From Cotesia glomerata (Eukaryota; Arthropoda; Insecta; Hymenoptera; Braconidae): a DNA stretch of 64,000 bases. The position numbers were made by a program, and so were the translations under genes. Under the pieces are notes generated by a model that was given only the letters and a program-made list of their open reading frames with translations, searched no databases and was not told the DNA's origin. Positions within the stretch are counted from its first letter, which is position 1, and every line of letters starts with the position of its first letter. The stretch is from contig NC_058159.1 of assembly GCF_020080835.1 (NCBI RefSeq), positions 10,292,001 through 10,356,000 on the forward strand. The letters are read 5' to 3'. This document shows positions 13,701 through 25,158 of this stretch, piece by piece.

Positions 13701-16700
13701 AATTTAATTATAGATACTTTTTTTTTTTAATACATGACACGAATAATGTTGATAAATACTTGTGATAATTAATAAAATAATATTAATAACTTTCTTCATT
13801 TATATTTTGACCATATACATGTATCAAATCTATTGAATATACAATTTGTATCATTATGATCTTAAAATTTATATGTTTATAGTATTTACTGTAACGCCTC
13901 AAGTCATATTAATAATTTTCAATATCAATATTCACTTTAAAACATTTGACTAACAGTCTTTTAAAAGCAGCCATAGTTACTCGAATTTTTACTTTTATTC
14001 TTTTTTCAGTATTTTTAGTTCTACTGCTTGTTACTCATCATGTTTTAATAATAATAATAAAAACAACGATAATAATAATAAACTAAATGATTTTTAATTT
14101 ATAGGTTTTACTAGGATTGAGTTTAGGTAGTTCAAATGGTCAAGCAATTTCACCAGAATGTCTCTTTTTAGTAATTTGGAAAGTGGTCCCACGTTTTAGA
14201 GGCTATCAACAACAAGATGCTCATGAATTTCTCACTTATATGCTCGACAGACTTCACACAGAGTTATTGCAACTCTTACCAAGACTTGGTCACGAACCAC
14301 TAGGACTTCGTGGCAAACAAAGTATCGTTACTGCAGTATTTGGTGGCGCTTTACTCAGTGTGGTATGTAAATTAAGTCATATCTTGATAATATACATAAA
14401 TGAACATAATTTTTTCTCATTCGAATTACTTAATAATGCCTTCTATTATCATAATTTAGGTACATTGCATGAACTGTCGAACAGATTCAAAAACCCATGA
14501 ACCTTTTCAAGATCTTTCTTTGGATATTCCGGATAAATTTCAGAGAAGAACAGCATCAAAAGAGCAAGAAGAAGTGTGCAGTTTGACATTCAGTCTCTCT
14601 CGTTTCTTCAAAGTTGAGGAGCTTGCTGACAGTGAACTTTACTACTGTAATAACTGTATGGGAAAACAACGATCTACCAAAAGGTTCTGGATTCACAGGC
14701 TGCCTAACGTTAGTTGCCATAATCTATATAATTATTATATATTTACTTTATTTTCTTTAATTAATTGCTATAATTATTTTTATTTTTATTCTTCAACTAA
14801 AAAGCGATACAAAATTTAACAAGATCTTTTATCAATGCATTTTAACTGTATATTTATAAAATATATTACTTTGCACACCATCTGAGCGTTTTTCTCTTTC
14901 AGGTGTTGTGCCTTCACATAAAAAGATTTAGGTGGTGCAACTCGTATCGCTCCAAGGTGGATACACAAGTTGATTTTCCCATGGAATCACTTGATATGTC
15001 AACATTCACCGTGTGTGGATCTGCTGGCGTTAAGATTGGTGCACAAAATAGCCATCTCTATGATCTAGCTGCCGTTATTGTTCATCATGGATCAGGGTGA
15101 GTACTCATTTAAACTATTAATTTGATTATCAGTAATGTAGTTGTCGATGATTTTGTATAAAATAATTAAAAAAAAAATATATATATATTTATATATAATC
15201 GCGTTCATTAATTCAAGTCAATTTCTATGTTTAGGGATTTATTGCCAATCCTAAATTTGGAGGATTCTAAACTCTAAAATTATGGAAATTATAAATTTTT
15301 CCATTTGTAAATTAAGCTTAATATAAAAAATAATATTTCTCAAATATTAGAAACGTAAATAATGTCTAAAATAAATTAAATGTATCGTAAAATGAGAAAT
15401 TAAAAAACAGTTATTTGAAAGTATAGAAATTCGCAGATAAATTTATTTGTAATTACAGCAGTGGCAATATTTATGACTCTAAAACTTTTAAAGATCGTAA
15501 TTTACAATAACTTCATTTTTCATATGACGTTATTTTAGATGATCAAACTTTTCAATTATTTATTTTTTCATTAGGAATATTCTTAATGATTACTTATTTT
15601 TAATTCGGTAATTTTTAAACTGGTGACTTTTCATTTGTGCTTTTTTTTTTTTAATTGCTGATATTGTTTATGCAAGTCATTGATTTTTGATACATTAAAA
15701 AAAGTTCATTTAATCGTAAAAAAGCTTAGAGTCCTTGTAAATGTTTTGTTCGTAACTATTTGTAAAAGCAGAGTTACGAATAAAAATATAGTAAAAAGCA
15801 CCGTACGCTTTTTTTGCAATAAAATCAATATTTTTCTCATTTTGAAGTTATTGAAAATCATCAAGTTATATTGACTAAATGGACTTTCTTTCACTATAGA
15901 ACAAAATCTTAATAACTATTTTCTACTTTTTAGTTTTGTTTATCATTAAAGCGTGTTATTTAATTTTTTTTTTTTAACAATAATTTATTTTCAAATTTTT
16001 TAGTATAATCGAACACCTAAAACGTTGAATTGTAATATTTTATTCCATGAAAAGAGGAACAATGTTTACTATCAATCTATGGATGATGTTTGTTTAAGGG
16101 AGTATTATACTGTAGAGGCATGAATTTCGCCCGGTTTTAGAAGCGCTGTACGAAGGAAACAAAATATTTTTATAATCAATTTTTTTATCATTTGTTTATT
16201 GATGTTTTATTATTACATAAAAAAATTATTAAAAAAAAAAAATTAAAATTGACAAAGTTATGAGCAGTCAAAGTAGGGGGTAAAAAAAAAAGAGGGTGTC
16301 CTGGCGTGCATTATTCCAACCCTCCTGGTGATCTGAAATATAAAAAACAGACGGATTCTTAATTATTATAGATGCCGCTATCGTATAACCCTTGGATAAG
16401 TTAAAAAAAAATTTTTTTTTAAAATGGCGGCAGTTTGAAAAAAAAATTTTTTTTTTTTCATATTTTTTTAACAATTCCGAATTTTTTAAAAATACTAAAT
16501 GAGAAGTTATAGTTTTGGGCAGGGTTCACGAGATGAAGCGACGTATAGAGAACATCCTCTTCAAATTTGAAGTAAATCAGTTCATTAGAACTCGAAATAT
16601 CCTTACCGCCAGCTCGAAAAAAGTAGTTCCGAGAAAAACGCGTTTAAAGTTTTGAGACAAGTTTTCGACAATTTTACTTGTAGAATGGTACAGAATACTT

Positions 16701-18212
16701 ACATATTTTTAATCGGCGATTCCTGCTCCATATAAGAAGTCTTCCTCTACTTCAAAATGCTCATTCTCCGATGTTCTCTTGTGAAGACGTGCAGTTCTAC
16801 CCTCCTTTGACGCCTCTGAAGTCCGGAGTTCCGAGCGCTCGATACGCGCTTCGTCCCGTCTCGCTTTAAAAGCATTAGCTTCTGGGCCAATCGCGATTCC
16901 CATAACATCTAAGATTTTTAATATAGGTATAAAACCTTCATTAAAAATACTAACTGCGAAGAAAGTGGCAATTTCAATTGTCTTCGGTCCAGCGTGAATG
17001 TGCTTCGGAGCAAAAGTCCAAATTAACGAATTCAAAGATTCGTTATTATTTTGGGTTTCAGAACCCAAACATCGTTCCAATAAAGAATCAGCTGATAAAC
17101 TTTCATAAATTGGTTTTATTACTTCTAAAACTTTGTCATTTAGAGGAGGATTTTTGTGGTCAAATTCGTCAATAGTGCCGTCTTCTATTGCCTTCTGATA
17201 CTTGCACCAACTAGATGAACAATTCATGTGCTGAGGATATTCGTTAGTTGAAATTTTATGAAAGTAGGTTGCCCACACATCTCTCTTCATTTCTTCAACA
17301 GAATCTGGATTTCGACGAATTGCCAAACCATAATATAAAGACAATTCACTGATAAGCTTATCAGTGAGTTTACCAGCGCCTTTGCCACCAATACCTTTAT
17401 TATCTTTTTTTGCTTTACGTAACCGTGAACCCATGCGTTTTTGAACATGCCCAACACACTCCTTTTTTTCTACTACTGGGTTATCATTGTAGGGGTTAAT
17501 ATCAAGAATGCCCTTGAAAGTAGGATAAAGGACATAATAAATAAGTAGGGACTCGAGAACGCCTACCGTCTTTTGTTAACTTGTAGCGGTCGGACCGGAA
17601 CCGATGCCACGTCACTAAAACGGCTATAACTCATGAAATAATAGGAATTTTGAAAAATCCTTTTAATGACATATTTTTGAATATCTAAACTGAAAATATG
17701 AAAAAAAAAAAATTTTCGATTTTTTCAAAATTCTACAGTAGAATACTCCCTTAATCATGCATGAATGTTTAAGATATTTTGTTCGTATTTTAAAATCATA
17801 AAAACTTATATACATTTTTTATATTCTAATAATTGAAGTAATAGCTTATGTCGATAAAAAATAAGTATCCTGTCCTGTCAAAGCTTGTTGTATTTATATA
17901 GGCTTGTATCGAGAGAGCAAATAATAAAATAATTAACTTTTAAAATATTTATAGAGAAAGTGTATATAATTTAAATGCCAATTAGTTTAAAAATAATGTG
18001 AAAAAAGAAGAATAAAATTAAAAGAATAATAACCGTGGATTATTTTTAGTGCGGGCACTGGACATTATACTGCCTTTGCTGTTCACGATGGCCAGTGGTT
18101 TCATTTCAATGATAGTAGCGTACGTCCAGCAAGCACTGAGTCTGTTGCCAAGTGCAAGCCTTATATTCTCTTTTACGTACGCAGAGAATTTTCAATTCCA
18201 CCACCATTGTGA
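10719..18212 (+). CDS. USP3: Ubiquitin-specific protease, USP3-type deubiquitinase, seven exons
   Basis: Exons: 10719-10809, 12804-12951, 13021-13534, 14105-14362, 14460-14708, 14903-15096 and 18050-18212, all with GT-AG boundaries and preserved phase. The product is 538 residues, against about 520 for vertebrate USP3. Residues 1 to about 90 form a ZnF-UBP ubiquitin-tail-binding finger (C3, H5, C29, C32, C41, C44, H48, C49, C80, C83). A basic, Ser-rich linker follows, then the C19 peptidase domain: Cys box GLRNLGNTCFMNAV (C191), QQQDAHEF, zinc-ribbon pairs CMNC and CNNC, His box GTGHYTAF (H490) and HFNDSSV (D506). All catalytic residues are present. USP3 removes ubiquitin from histones H2A and H2B in the nucleus; that role is from the family. 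USP44/49-like identity is a less likely alternative. The last intron carries a Kolobok-like insertion. Confidence 0.93.
10810..12803 (+). other. USP3 intron 1
   Basis: This 1994-bp intron contains several short open frames around 10990-12210, but none has recognisable protein similarity or splice support. I read them as non-coding AT-rich sequence. A TA-rich run lies near 10830-10865. Confidence 0.7.
16098..17750 (-). mobile_element. Kolobok-like DNA transposon, 1653 bp, TTAA target duplication
   Basis: The left end reads GGGAGTATTATACTGTAGA and the right end, reverse-complemented, reads GGGAGTATTCTACTGTAGA: 18 of 19 positions match. Both ends are flanked directly by TTAA (16094-16097 and 17751-17754), the duplication made by Kolobok elements (also by piggyBac). 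The internal reading frame on the - strand resembles the transposase family that Pfam calls Mutator-like, which fits Kolobok and not piggyBac. The element is probably an internally deleted, non-autonomous copy because its transposase lacks the N-terminal part. Confidence 0.8.
16709..17575 (-). pseudogene. Kolobok/Mutator-like transposase, N-terminally truncated
   Basis: An open frame runs from 17575 to the stop at 16709 (288 codons); the first Met is at 17434 and gives 241 residues. Homology continues upstream of that Met through VEKKECVGHVQKRMGSRLR, so translation from it would start inside the domain. Family-like stretches are GKLTDKLISELSLYYGLAIR and NNNESLNSLIW followed by PKHIHAGPKTIEIA. 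A TAA at 17576-17578 ends the frame on the N-terminal side, and the rest of a full transposase is missing. The C-terminal tail is rich in Arg and Glu. It probably encodes no active enzyme. Confidence 0.7.
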
Positions 18213-18386
18213 CATCGCCGAGTAATTACTAAAATTCCAGTTAATGGTGATAATAATTATCAAGAAATGGATGGCGATAATTCAAGTACTGCCGCTAATG
18301 CTGACGTTGCTGTTGCTGACGAGTATAAAAATGAAATCGCACAAGGACAAATAGAAAGTGCGATTAATGAGGATGATAAATCATAA
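18213..18386 (+). other. In-frame open extension after the USP3 stop codon
   Basis: Directly after the USP3 TGA (18210-18212) the same frame stays open for 57 codons, to a TAA at 18384. The stop context is TGA followed by C, the most common context in insect readthrough genes. The encoded tail is polar and acidic (it includes MDGDNSS and ends INEDDKS) and less AT-rich than the following 3' UTR. It could be a readthrough extension, a formerly coding tail cut off by a new stop, or chance. The sequence alone does not decide. Confidence 0.45.
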
Positions 18387-19791
18387 GCGATTCAAGCGTG
18401 CGACACGTCTACGTACTTGAAATAGATTAGATAGAGAAGCGTTGCATCCGCTTATTTGAATGCCTCACGAAAATATCGCCGATTTACGACACGAGAAACA
18501 AGAAAAAATATTAATAAAACGACTTATATTTGGTTTCTTTTCCACCTCATTCTCATTCACTTCTGTGAATTTTCTGCCCAATTCTATTCTCGGGTTTTCC
18601 ACTACACGTCCTTCCTTTAAAAAATATATATAGGTATCTCAACTCTGTCCTCATTCATGGACGAATGAAACAAAAAGTTAATAAGAATTTATTACTATTT
18701 TATCAGTTCATATTTTCCGCTTTAGTATTAAGCGCAATTCAATTTATATGCATAGATTATTCTCATTGCTTTCTTCAATAAAATCTATGCACGCTTATTG
18801 CCAAACTCTTTTCTCAAATCCAAAAATTAATAAACAAGAAAAAAAAATCTGAATTTATAATTTAAATATCAACAAAACGTTGATGCACATACATGAGTAT
18901 TCAATCTTTATCTGCGAATTGAGTTTTACTTTACTTAATACACAGAAAAAATTCTATATTTTTCTAGATACCTGATAATAGCGGTGATAAAAATGATGAT
19001 GTAAGAAATAGAAAAAAAAATTAACAGTTGCCAATCGTTTATACAATTTAAATGAAAATTAATTGAAAAATGGTATTTAATTGTGATATAGAAAAGCGAA
19101 GGCATTAATATCTGAATTTAGAGTCAGAAAAATGTGTAAAACGACATGTATAGGTTTATTATATATTTATACATGGACAGAAATGTGGGTGTATTTATAA
19201 TTCGTAAAGCAAGTACGTAAAGCATTTCATCTGTAAATTGAATGTATCAAATGATTGATAATTTTATTTAATATTATGATCATATGTGTGTATTATTTTT
19301 TAATCTAAATTTAAATTATAATATTGTAACAAACGCATCATCAAAATCACTGCGTGACAATATTTCCATTATAAAAACTGATTCTCAGACAATTAACTGA
19401 TTAAAATTAGAACGGTATTTTCAATTTAATTTTTTAGGATTTTATACTTTATTATATTCTCGCATTTCTTTTAAAAATTGTATGTAACGTATTTTAAGAT
19501 ATAGTTTATTTTTTAATATTAAAATTTAGGATTTAGTTTTAAAGTTGTTTTTATGGCAATTAATGGCATGAAATTTTAAAATGGAGTATGAACATGAGAT
19601 TTTTTTGATAATTTTTTGTATTCTTAAAAAGGAAATCCGAAAAAGTTTTGGGCATAATGGTTTACAATTCAATTGAACAAATAATAGATAATACATCTGC
19701 GTAAGAACTGATCGTTTACATAACGAAAAAATATGTAACGCAGAATTTTTTTTTCCTTTTTTACTTTTCATTCGATTTTCTCATTATCATA

Positions 19792-19830
<39 letters not shown>

Positions 19831-20930
19831 TCTTAGGAGTTATTTAAATAAGAAAAATCTATTCATATATCTCTATCATTCATTAGGCTATCTCTGTTGC
19901 ATAAGGAAAAAAATGATAAATTGTAATCCTCAATGGCTGTTTTGTGATTATTTAAAAGACTTATTTTTTCTATCATTACTAAAGATAATAATTAAGATAT
20001 TAAATTAAGTTGAGAGATGTAAGCCGAAGGAAACATTTATTACATATTATTTTATTATTATTATTGTTATTATATTAATTATGATTATTACAATTATTTT
20101 TATTAACAAAACTAGAATAACAAAAAAATAAAAATTTGCAAGTAAATAACTATATTGATAAAAAAAGGAAAGTTACTTATTTATAGACAATTGGAATGAA
20201 AGAAAAAACACATATGTGTATGATAGTTAAAGTAGGGAAACGACAAAAATATAAATAATAAATAAACCTTGCCTATGTATAAACTAATAAATAAAATGTG
20301 ATTAAACACTTTTCACATAATTCTTGGTGAATAAACATCTGTTACAAAATACACTGATAACTGAGCTTAATTATTGTTTTTTTTTTTTCCTTTCTTTTTA
20401 ATTTACATCCTTTCTTTTTTTTTTAATAAACGTTAATATCAGTAATTATAATTGCGATTTATATTAATGATAAAATTATTAAAATATTTTCTCCGGTACA
20501 TATTTATGATAATATGAGGTTTCTTAGTTAAATTTAGTATCACTGAGTAGAGCTTAAAGACAGCTGATAATATACTAAATTCTAACATAGTCTGGTGACC
20601 GCCAGTAATACAGTCCTACTGTTTCTTTTGACGATTTACTTTAATCGCAAGAGAGCATTGAATTCGTATGAAAATAATCCCCGATAGCCTGTTATGTTCT
20701 GATCCTGGTGGACAACGATAGAAATCTTTATTTAAATTTAAAGTTACCGACGTGGTCTTTGATTCGCCCGGGAATATTGAAATACTCAACTTTATCAACG
20801 GGAACTTGTAGGATGAGGAAAATGATATAAAATGAATATAAATTAAATAAATAATTGAACGGAATTAACTTAACTGAATCGAAGTATATATTCAAAAGAC
20901 TTTACACAAAATTAGAAACGAGGTGATAAG
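18387..20930. other. USP3 3' UTR and gene-poor intergenic DNA
   Basis: Candidate polyadenylation signals include AATAAA at 18779. Beyond this the stretch is AT-rich, with ATT microsatellites at 19792-19831 and 20049-20075 and no convincing gene. A 60-codon - strand frame at 20616-20798 has no recognised similarity. Confidence 0.6.
19792..19831. repeat. (ATT)n microsatellite
   Basis: An uninterrupted run of about 13 ATT units. Confidence 0.95.
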
Positions 20931-21240
20931 TCTGAGCTCGAATACTATTCTGATTCTTCACTAGAATTTACTAAGTCCGACTCGCAGCAGTAGAAGTGGC
21001 GGGGGCGGCTCTCCCTACCATCCGAGTATTCCGCTGTACTGGCCTTTTGGCAACGTTGATTGGTCCTTCTCCTTCCTTCTGGGTCCTAGCTCAGGTACTC
21101 CTACTCAGGTACTCGTCCTTTCCGGCCGTTGTTGAACTACCTGGGCTCGCCAGCAGAGTTTGTCCGAAGTTTCATCATCCCTGGGAATTTACCGGACTGA
21201 GTGGTTGAACTGGACTCGTCATAAATGAGGGTCACTAATC
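20930..21240. other. GC-rich patch, probable mobile-element remnant
   Basis: This segment is far less AT-rich than its surroundings and contains a short duplicated motif (CTCAGGTACTC twice near 21090-21116). A 70-codon + frame runs through it but has no recognisable domain. It may be the leader or LTR of a decayed retroelement; the TCTGGTGACCGCC at about 20590 recalls retrotransposon leaders. Function unknown. Confidence 0.25.
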
Positions 21241-21639
21241 GGCTCAGACTATCTTCTCTTATTTTTTTTATACAATATTTTATATTCCTTAAGGGATGAA
21301 AATATATTTTCTAATATTTCTATAATTACTTATGTTGAGAGCAATTAAGTAGTAAATTTATATATTTATGGCTTAATCCTCTTTTCTATTTTGTTATTCC
21401 TAGTCTATTGTGTTGAATTTTCGGAGAGTAAAAATACATTTTAACAATAACCTTTTTTACTAATAACTAAAGGTTTAGACCTAGGTTGTGGGGTTTTCCC
21501 AAAAGTTTTATTATAATTGTAAAAATAAATTCAATGTTGAGTTTCGCGCTATCAAAGGGGTATCATCAGTGCTCGCGTGGCAGCGCCAGTCGCGATTCAA
21601 CTAAACCGTGATATGACATCACAAGCCAAAAGTTGACAG

Positions 21640-21897
21640 CAACTATTAGGAAATGAACTCATCAGTTGGCGCTAACTTGTCACCAAGTTGTCAGCAAAAA
21701 CTTTTTCTGAAACTTTGCTGTCAAGATGACGACAAGTTTCTCAAGCAACTTGGCGACATTTTGCGGCAACAGTTTTGTCAATTTTCTCCCCAACTTGTCA
21801 CCAACAGCCGTAAATTTATAAATTGACGGCGAGTTGTCAATAAGTTGATGGCAACATATTTGACACCAACTTTTTGGTCAGAAATTCTGGCTATCAG
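21640..21897 (+). repeat. Diverged copy of the CCCTGATAGCC repeat family
   Basis: It shares the same order of motifs as the copy at 33123-33450, for example GTCACCAAGTTGTC, GACGACAAGTTTCTCAAG and the final CTGGCTATCAG, in the same orientation. It is less well preserved, and its left terminus is not clear. Confidence 0.65.
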
Positions 21898-22006
21898 AGA
21901 AATACTGTTTGCGGAAAAATTTGACTGAACTTTAAAATTAAATTGTATATAAAATTAATTTCTTTCAATTAATTCTTAATTCACTCATCATTATAATTAT
22001 CTTTTT

Positions 22007-22039
<33 letters not shown>

Positions 22040-22213
22040 GTGCACAGTAGATAATTATTATTTTTTTTACGTTTAACAAAAATTGTCGAAAAATTGAAAG
22101 TATGACCGCTTTTAAGGGATACCTTAAATATATGGACATTCGGTTTTACAGTGTTCCCTCCCTAAGATATTCTAGCCGTGTCTCAATTTTTCTATTATAG
22201 TTACTAACAAGAG

Positions 22214-22224
22214 AAAAAAAAAAA
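22214..22224 (-). other. Helentron 3' terminal oligo-T tract
   Basis: An A11 run on the + strand (T11 in element orientation) immediately outside the 3' hairpin. Helentrons typically end in such a T-rich tract, so the 3' boundary is placed here. Neighbouring bases could belong to the element. Confidence 0.45.
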
Positions 22225-22229
22225 GAGCG

Positions 22230-22246
22230 TGTGTACAGAGTACACA
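22230..22246 (-). repeat. Helentron 3' hairpin
   Basis: TGTGTAC and GTACACA form a perfect 7-bp stem around a 3-nt loop. It lies 5 bp outside the 3' subterminal inverted repeat. Short 3' hairpins of this kind are thought to act as termination signals in rolling-circle transposition. Confidence 0.7.
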
Positions 22247-22251
22247 TGTTA

Positions 22252-22268
22252 GAAGTGAAACTTCTTTG
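22252..22268 (-). repeat. Helentron 3' subterminal inverted repeat
   Basis: GAAGTGAAACTTCTTTG on the + strand is the exact reverse complement of the repeat at 29227-29243, about 7 kb away. It is internally near-palindromic (GAAGT/ACTTC). Confidence 0.8.
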
Positions 22269-22399
22269 GCAAACTCAATTTAAAATTTATTAATTAATAG
22301 TTAATAGATTTCAAAGACAGGAACATAAAGGATTTATGCATATATAGTATTGATAGGATTAAATGAGAAAAATTTACACTAGTTATATCACATATTCTT

Positions 22400-23281
22400 T
22401 CAATTTATTTCTTCAATATGTACAACATTATCTGATGGTATTTGTAATTGTATGGTTGTCACTAAAGCCTTATGGTAACTAAAATATGAAACATAAGTTC
22501 TTGTTTCAATATTTTCTAAATAACGTGTAAAAATGGCATCTATTGTGGTTCCGTATTTAGTTGTCGACATGTTAGGATTATTATTTAATTGCAGACTAAA
22601 TTTTTCATATAAAAAGTTAATTAATGGTGTCGAATCGTCAGATGCAAAGTTTACGTTAAAATCACCACCTAAAAGAAGAGGTATTTTATCATAATCTGTA
22701 TTAGTAAGAGCAGCACCTCCATGGCTATATGCAAGTAATTGTTGATGAAGAAAAGAAATAATATTGTTAAGCTTTTGATTGACAGATATATACACTGCAG
22801 CGAAGATAATTGTTTTTCCATCAAGAGATTGACATTCAGCAATACAAATATCACCAGTTACTGTTGCTCCCAATTGCTGTGATGATGATTGCATTGCTGT
22901 CATATGAATATTTGGCGTGACAATATTACACGTATTATTATTTTCGTTAGAGTAAATTCCTACTCCTCCTGCTCGAACATTTGGTCGTTTAAATTTTACT
23001 ATACAGTTGAAATTAGGTATACTTATATCTTCAGAGTCATTTAACCAAGTTTCAGATAGAAGTACGATGTTTGAAGCCTGTATAACAGAATTTGTTAGAT
23101 CCTGAGAATGACTTCGAAGACTTTGACAGTTAAGAGTGTATACAGTTAATCCATTATTTTGGCGTATGAAATTGAGAATTTGCTTATCTATTGTTTCCAA
23201 ACAGTTCATTGAAAGTCTTCGGAATTCATCTTGTAAATGAATCATTGTCGTTGATGGTCTTCTTCCATGATAAAAAGTCAA
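22400..23281 (-). pseudogene. Helentron C-terminal endonuclease domain (EEP) segment
   Basis: The first Met gives 293 residues, but the frame is continuous upstream with helicase motif V/VI text (HKSQGSTYSEIVYEYDKK, then VYVALSRVTNIEGL). The endonuclease shows TVYTLNCQSLRSH, LLSETWL, GGVGIYS, PLLLGGDFNVNF and TTIDAIFTR, matching the Asn, Glu and Asp motifs of the endonuclease/exonuclease/phosphatase fold. The domain is fused to the helicase in Helentrons and resembles retrotransposon APE-type endonucleases. The domain itself shows no internal break, but a TGA at 23453 separates it from the upstream frame. Confidence 0.8.
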
Positions 23282-23452
23282 ATCATTACCACTTGTAGTA
23301 ATGAATAATCCTTCGATATTAGTAACTCGTGATAAAGCAACGTATACTAATGATTGAGAATGTTTCTTATCGTATTCGTAGACAATTTCAGAGTATGTGC
23401 TTCCTTGAGACTTGTGTATTGTCGTCGCACAAGCACAAACTAATGGCAGATG

Positions 23453-23788
23453 TCACCTATACACATTAATCCTTTTGTTATTATTTAGTGGTATTGTCGA
23501 CGATCTTCTTCCGATTGGTACAGCTGTTTTACTAATATTATTAGCCGCAACATGACCAGCAACTTTTTTTCTAATTTTTTCACCAGTTTTCGGCGAATCG
23601 GGAAACTCAAGCCATGCAAAAGTTATCTCTCCTGAATCATCTCGTTCAATGCATGCTAATTTTCCGACAGCGCCATTAGCTAAACCATCTGAGACATCAA
23701 TATTTGTTGTTATCATATAAAAAATACCTTGTACAAATACTGTTTCATATGGTAAACCTCCAGTGTCAATAATTGACATTTTGTGCAA
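23453..23788 (-). pseudogene. Helentron helicase, C-terminal portion
   Basis: This segment of the PIF1-type helicase contains YMITTNIDVSDGLANGAVGK, the region following the core ATPase motifs in Helitron helicases. It shares one reading frame with the segments on both sides and is cut from each by a single TGA codon (23795-23797 upstream, 23453-23455 downstream). Confidence 0.75.
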
Positions 23789-23794
23789 TTTCTG

Positions 23795-24535
23795 TCATAC
23801 AAAAGCTTGTTGTTCTGTTGATGTGCATCCAGTATAAATGTCTTGAGCTATAGAAATATGTTTTTCTGAAGATTCATCTAAAATTTTTTTATTGTAAGTT
23901 TCGACAGCGTGGTTTGTGTTGTATAAACGTATTCCACGGGGACATTGTGTGTTGGCTTCGTCGACAGTAAAGAATCGCGATTGTATTAGTTCCAATTCAT
24001 GACTTTCTAGTTGTTCACCGTTACCAATTTTGGTTAAAATTGATGAAAATAGTTGATTAGCTTGCCTCATTACTTCCACTAAAGCGTAAAATTTAAGACT
24101 TCTCCACAGAATTGGACTAACAATTGTTTGTTTTTGCTGTTTATAAATCGGCGTAGCTCTGACTGGCGGTAATTGACGCAAATCACCAATTAAAATCATG
24201 TCCAATCCTCCAAAATTAGTGTCGAAGTTTCCCGTAATTTGTTTTAAGCGTGAATCAATGTGTCCAAGTAATTCAGCACTAATCATGCTTATTTCATCAA
24301 TAATTATAACTTTTACAAATTTAAAGAGTGCTCGATACTGATGAGCTACTTCAATGCTTAAGGGAAGTAACTTTGAAAGAGTAATCTTGAATGCTGTATG
24401 CACCGTGGTACCATCAATTGCTACAGCGGCTTTACCAGTCGAAGCACATGCAATGTATGCATTGCATAAACCATCAGTATTTGTAAAACGATTATAAATA
24501 TTTAGATAAGCCGGATAACAAATGTTTTGCCACAA
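23795..24535 (-). pseudogene. Helentron PIF1-like helicase core
   Basis: The motifs in order are ACASTGKAAVAIDGTTVHTAF (motif Ia), KVIIIDEISMISAELL (Walker B) and GLDMILIGDLRQLPPV (motif III), then the segment around RLYNTNHAVETYN. In Helitrons and Helentrons this SF1B 5'-3' helicase unwinds donor DNA during rolling-circle transposition. A frameshift near 24520 separates it from the Walker A segment upstream. Confidence 0.85.
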
Positions 24536-25149
24536 CCAGCTGGGCCAATCAAGAAAATTTGAAGAGGACTTTTATTTGGAGATAATAGATGTGATATTAC
24601 ATGTTGTAACAGTTCAATTTGTTTGCTGTTTGACATTCTCATCAATTTACAAAAGTCTGCATTTGACATCAAATTTTCTTTTTTCTTGGCAATGGGTCCA
24701 AGTTTGTTCAGTACAGCCAAACGAATGTCAGCATTGATATCTGAATTCGCATTTTGAAACAAATGTTTATATGGATCAGGTTCAGCGCATCTGGTCGCTG
24801 TATCTTCAACATCATCATTTGCAAGATTAATATCATTACGACATGAATTGCGACAAATTTGAATCGTCTTTTGAATGTCAAGATTTGATTCAAATTCTCG
24901 TCGACGATTTAAAATCAAATCCTCGTTTTCATCACATATTTGGATGAATTTCAATTCCGACAGAATTTCTGCATCTTCGTTGCGGAAAGGAAAGTGTAAG
25001 GACACCATTTCTCTTTCATATTCGTTTAAATCTTGTGCCATATCAAAGTTACGATAGCGAATAATACGTTGTTTATTTCTCTTTAAATAAGTTCCGTTGC
25101 TCTGAACAGTATATTTTGCAACAAACTGAGCGAGTGTGACATTTTCCAA
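24502..25149 (-). pseudogene. Helentron segment with helicase Walker A
   Basis: The frame ends with LQIFLIGPAGCGKTFVIR, the P-loop of the PIF1-like helicase. Before it is the Helitron linker region (SELKFIQICDENEDLILNRR). It reads in the same frame as the Rep segment upstream and is separated from it by a TGA at 25159-25161 where an Arg codon would fit. Confidence 0.8.
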
Positions 25150-25158
25150 GTCTTGATG

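Larger units (their letters stand above)
15097..18049 (+). other. USP3 intron 6, enlarged by a transposon
   Basis: This 2953-bp intron separates the Cys-box and zinc-ribbon exons from the exon carrying the catalytic His. More than half of it is the Kolobok-like element at 16098-17750. The remainder is AT-rich with no coding signal. Splice sites (GTGAGT at the donor, TATTTTTAG at the acceptor) are intact. Confidence 0.85.
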
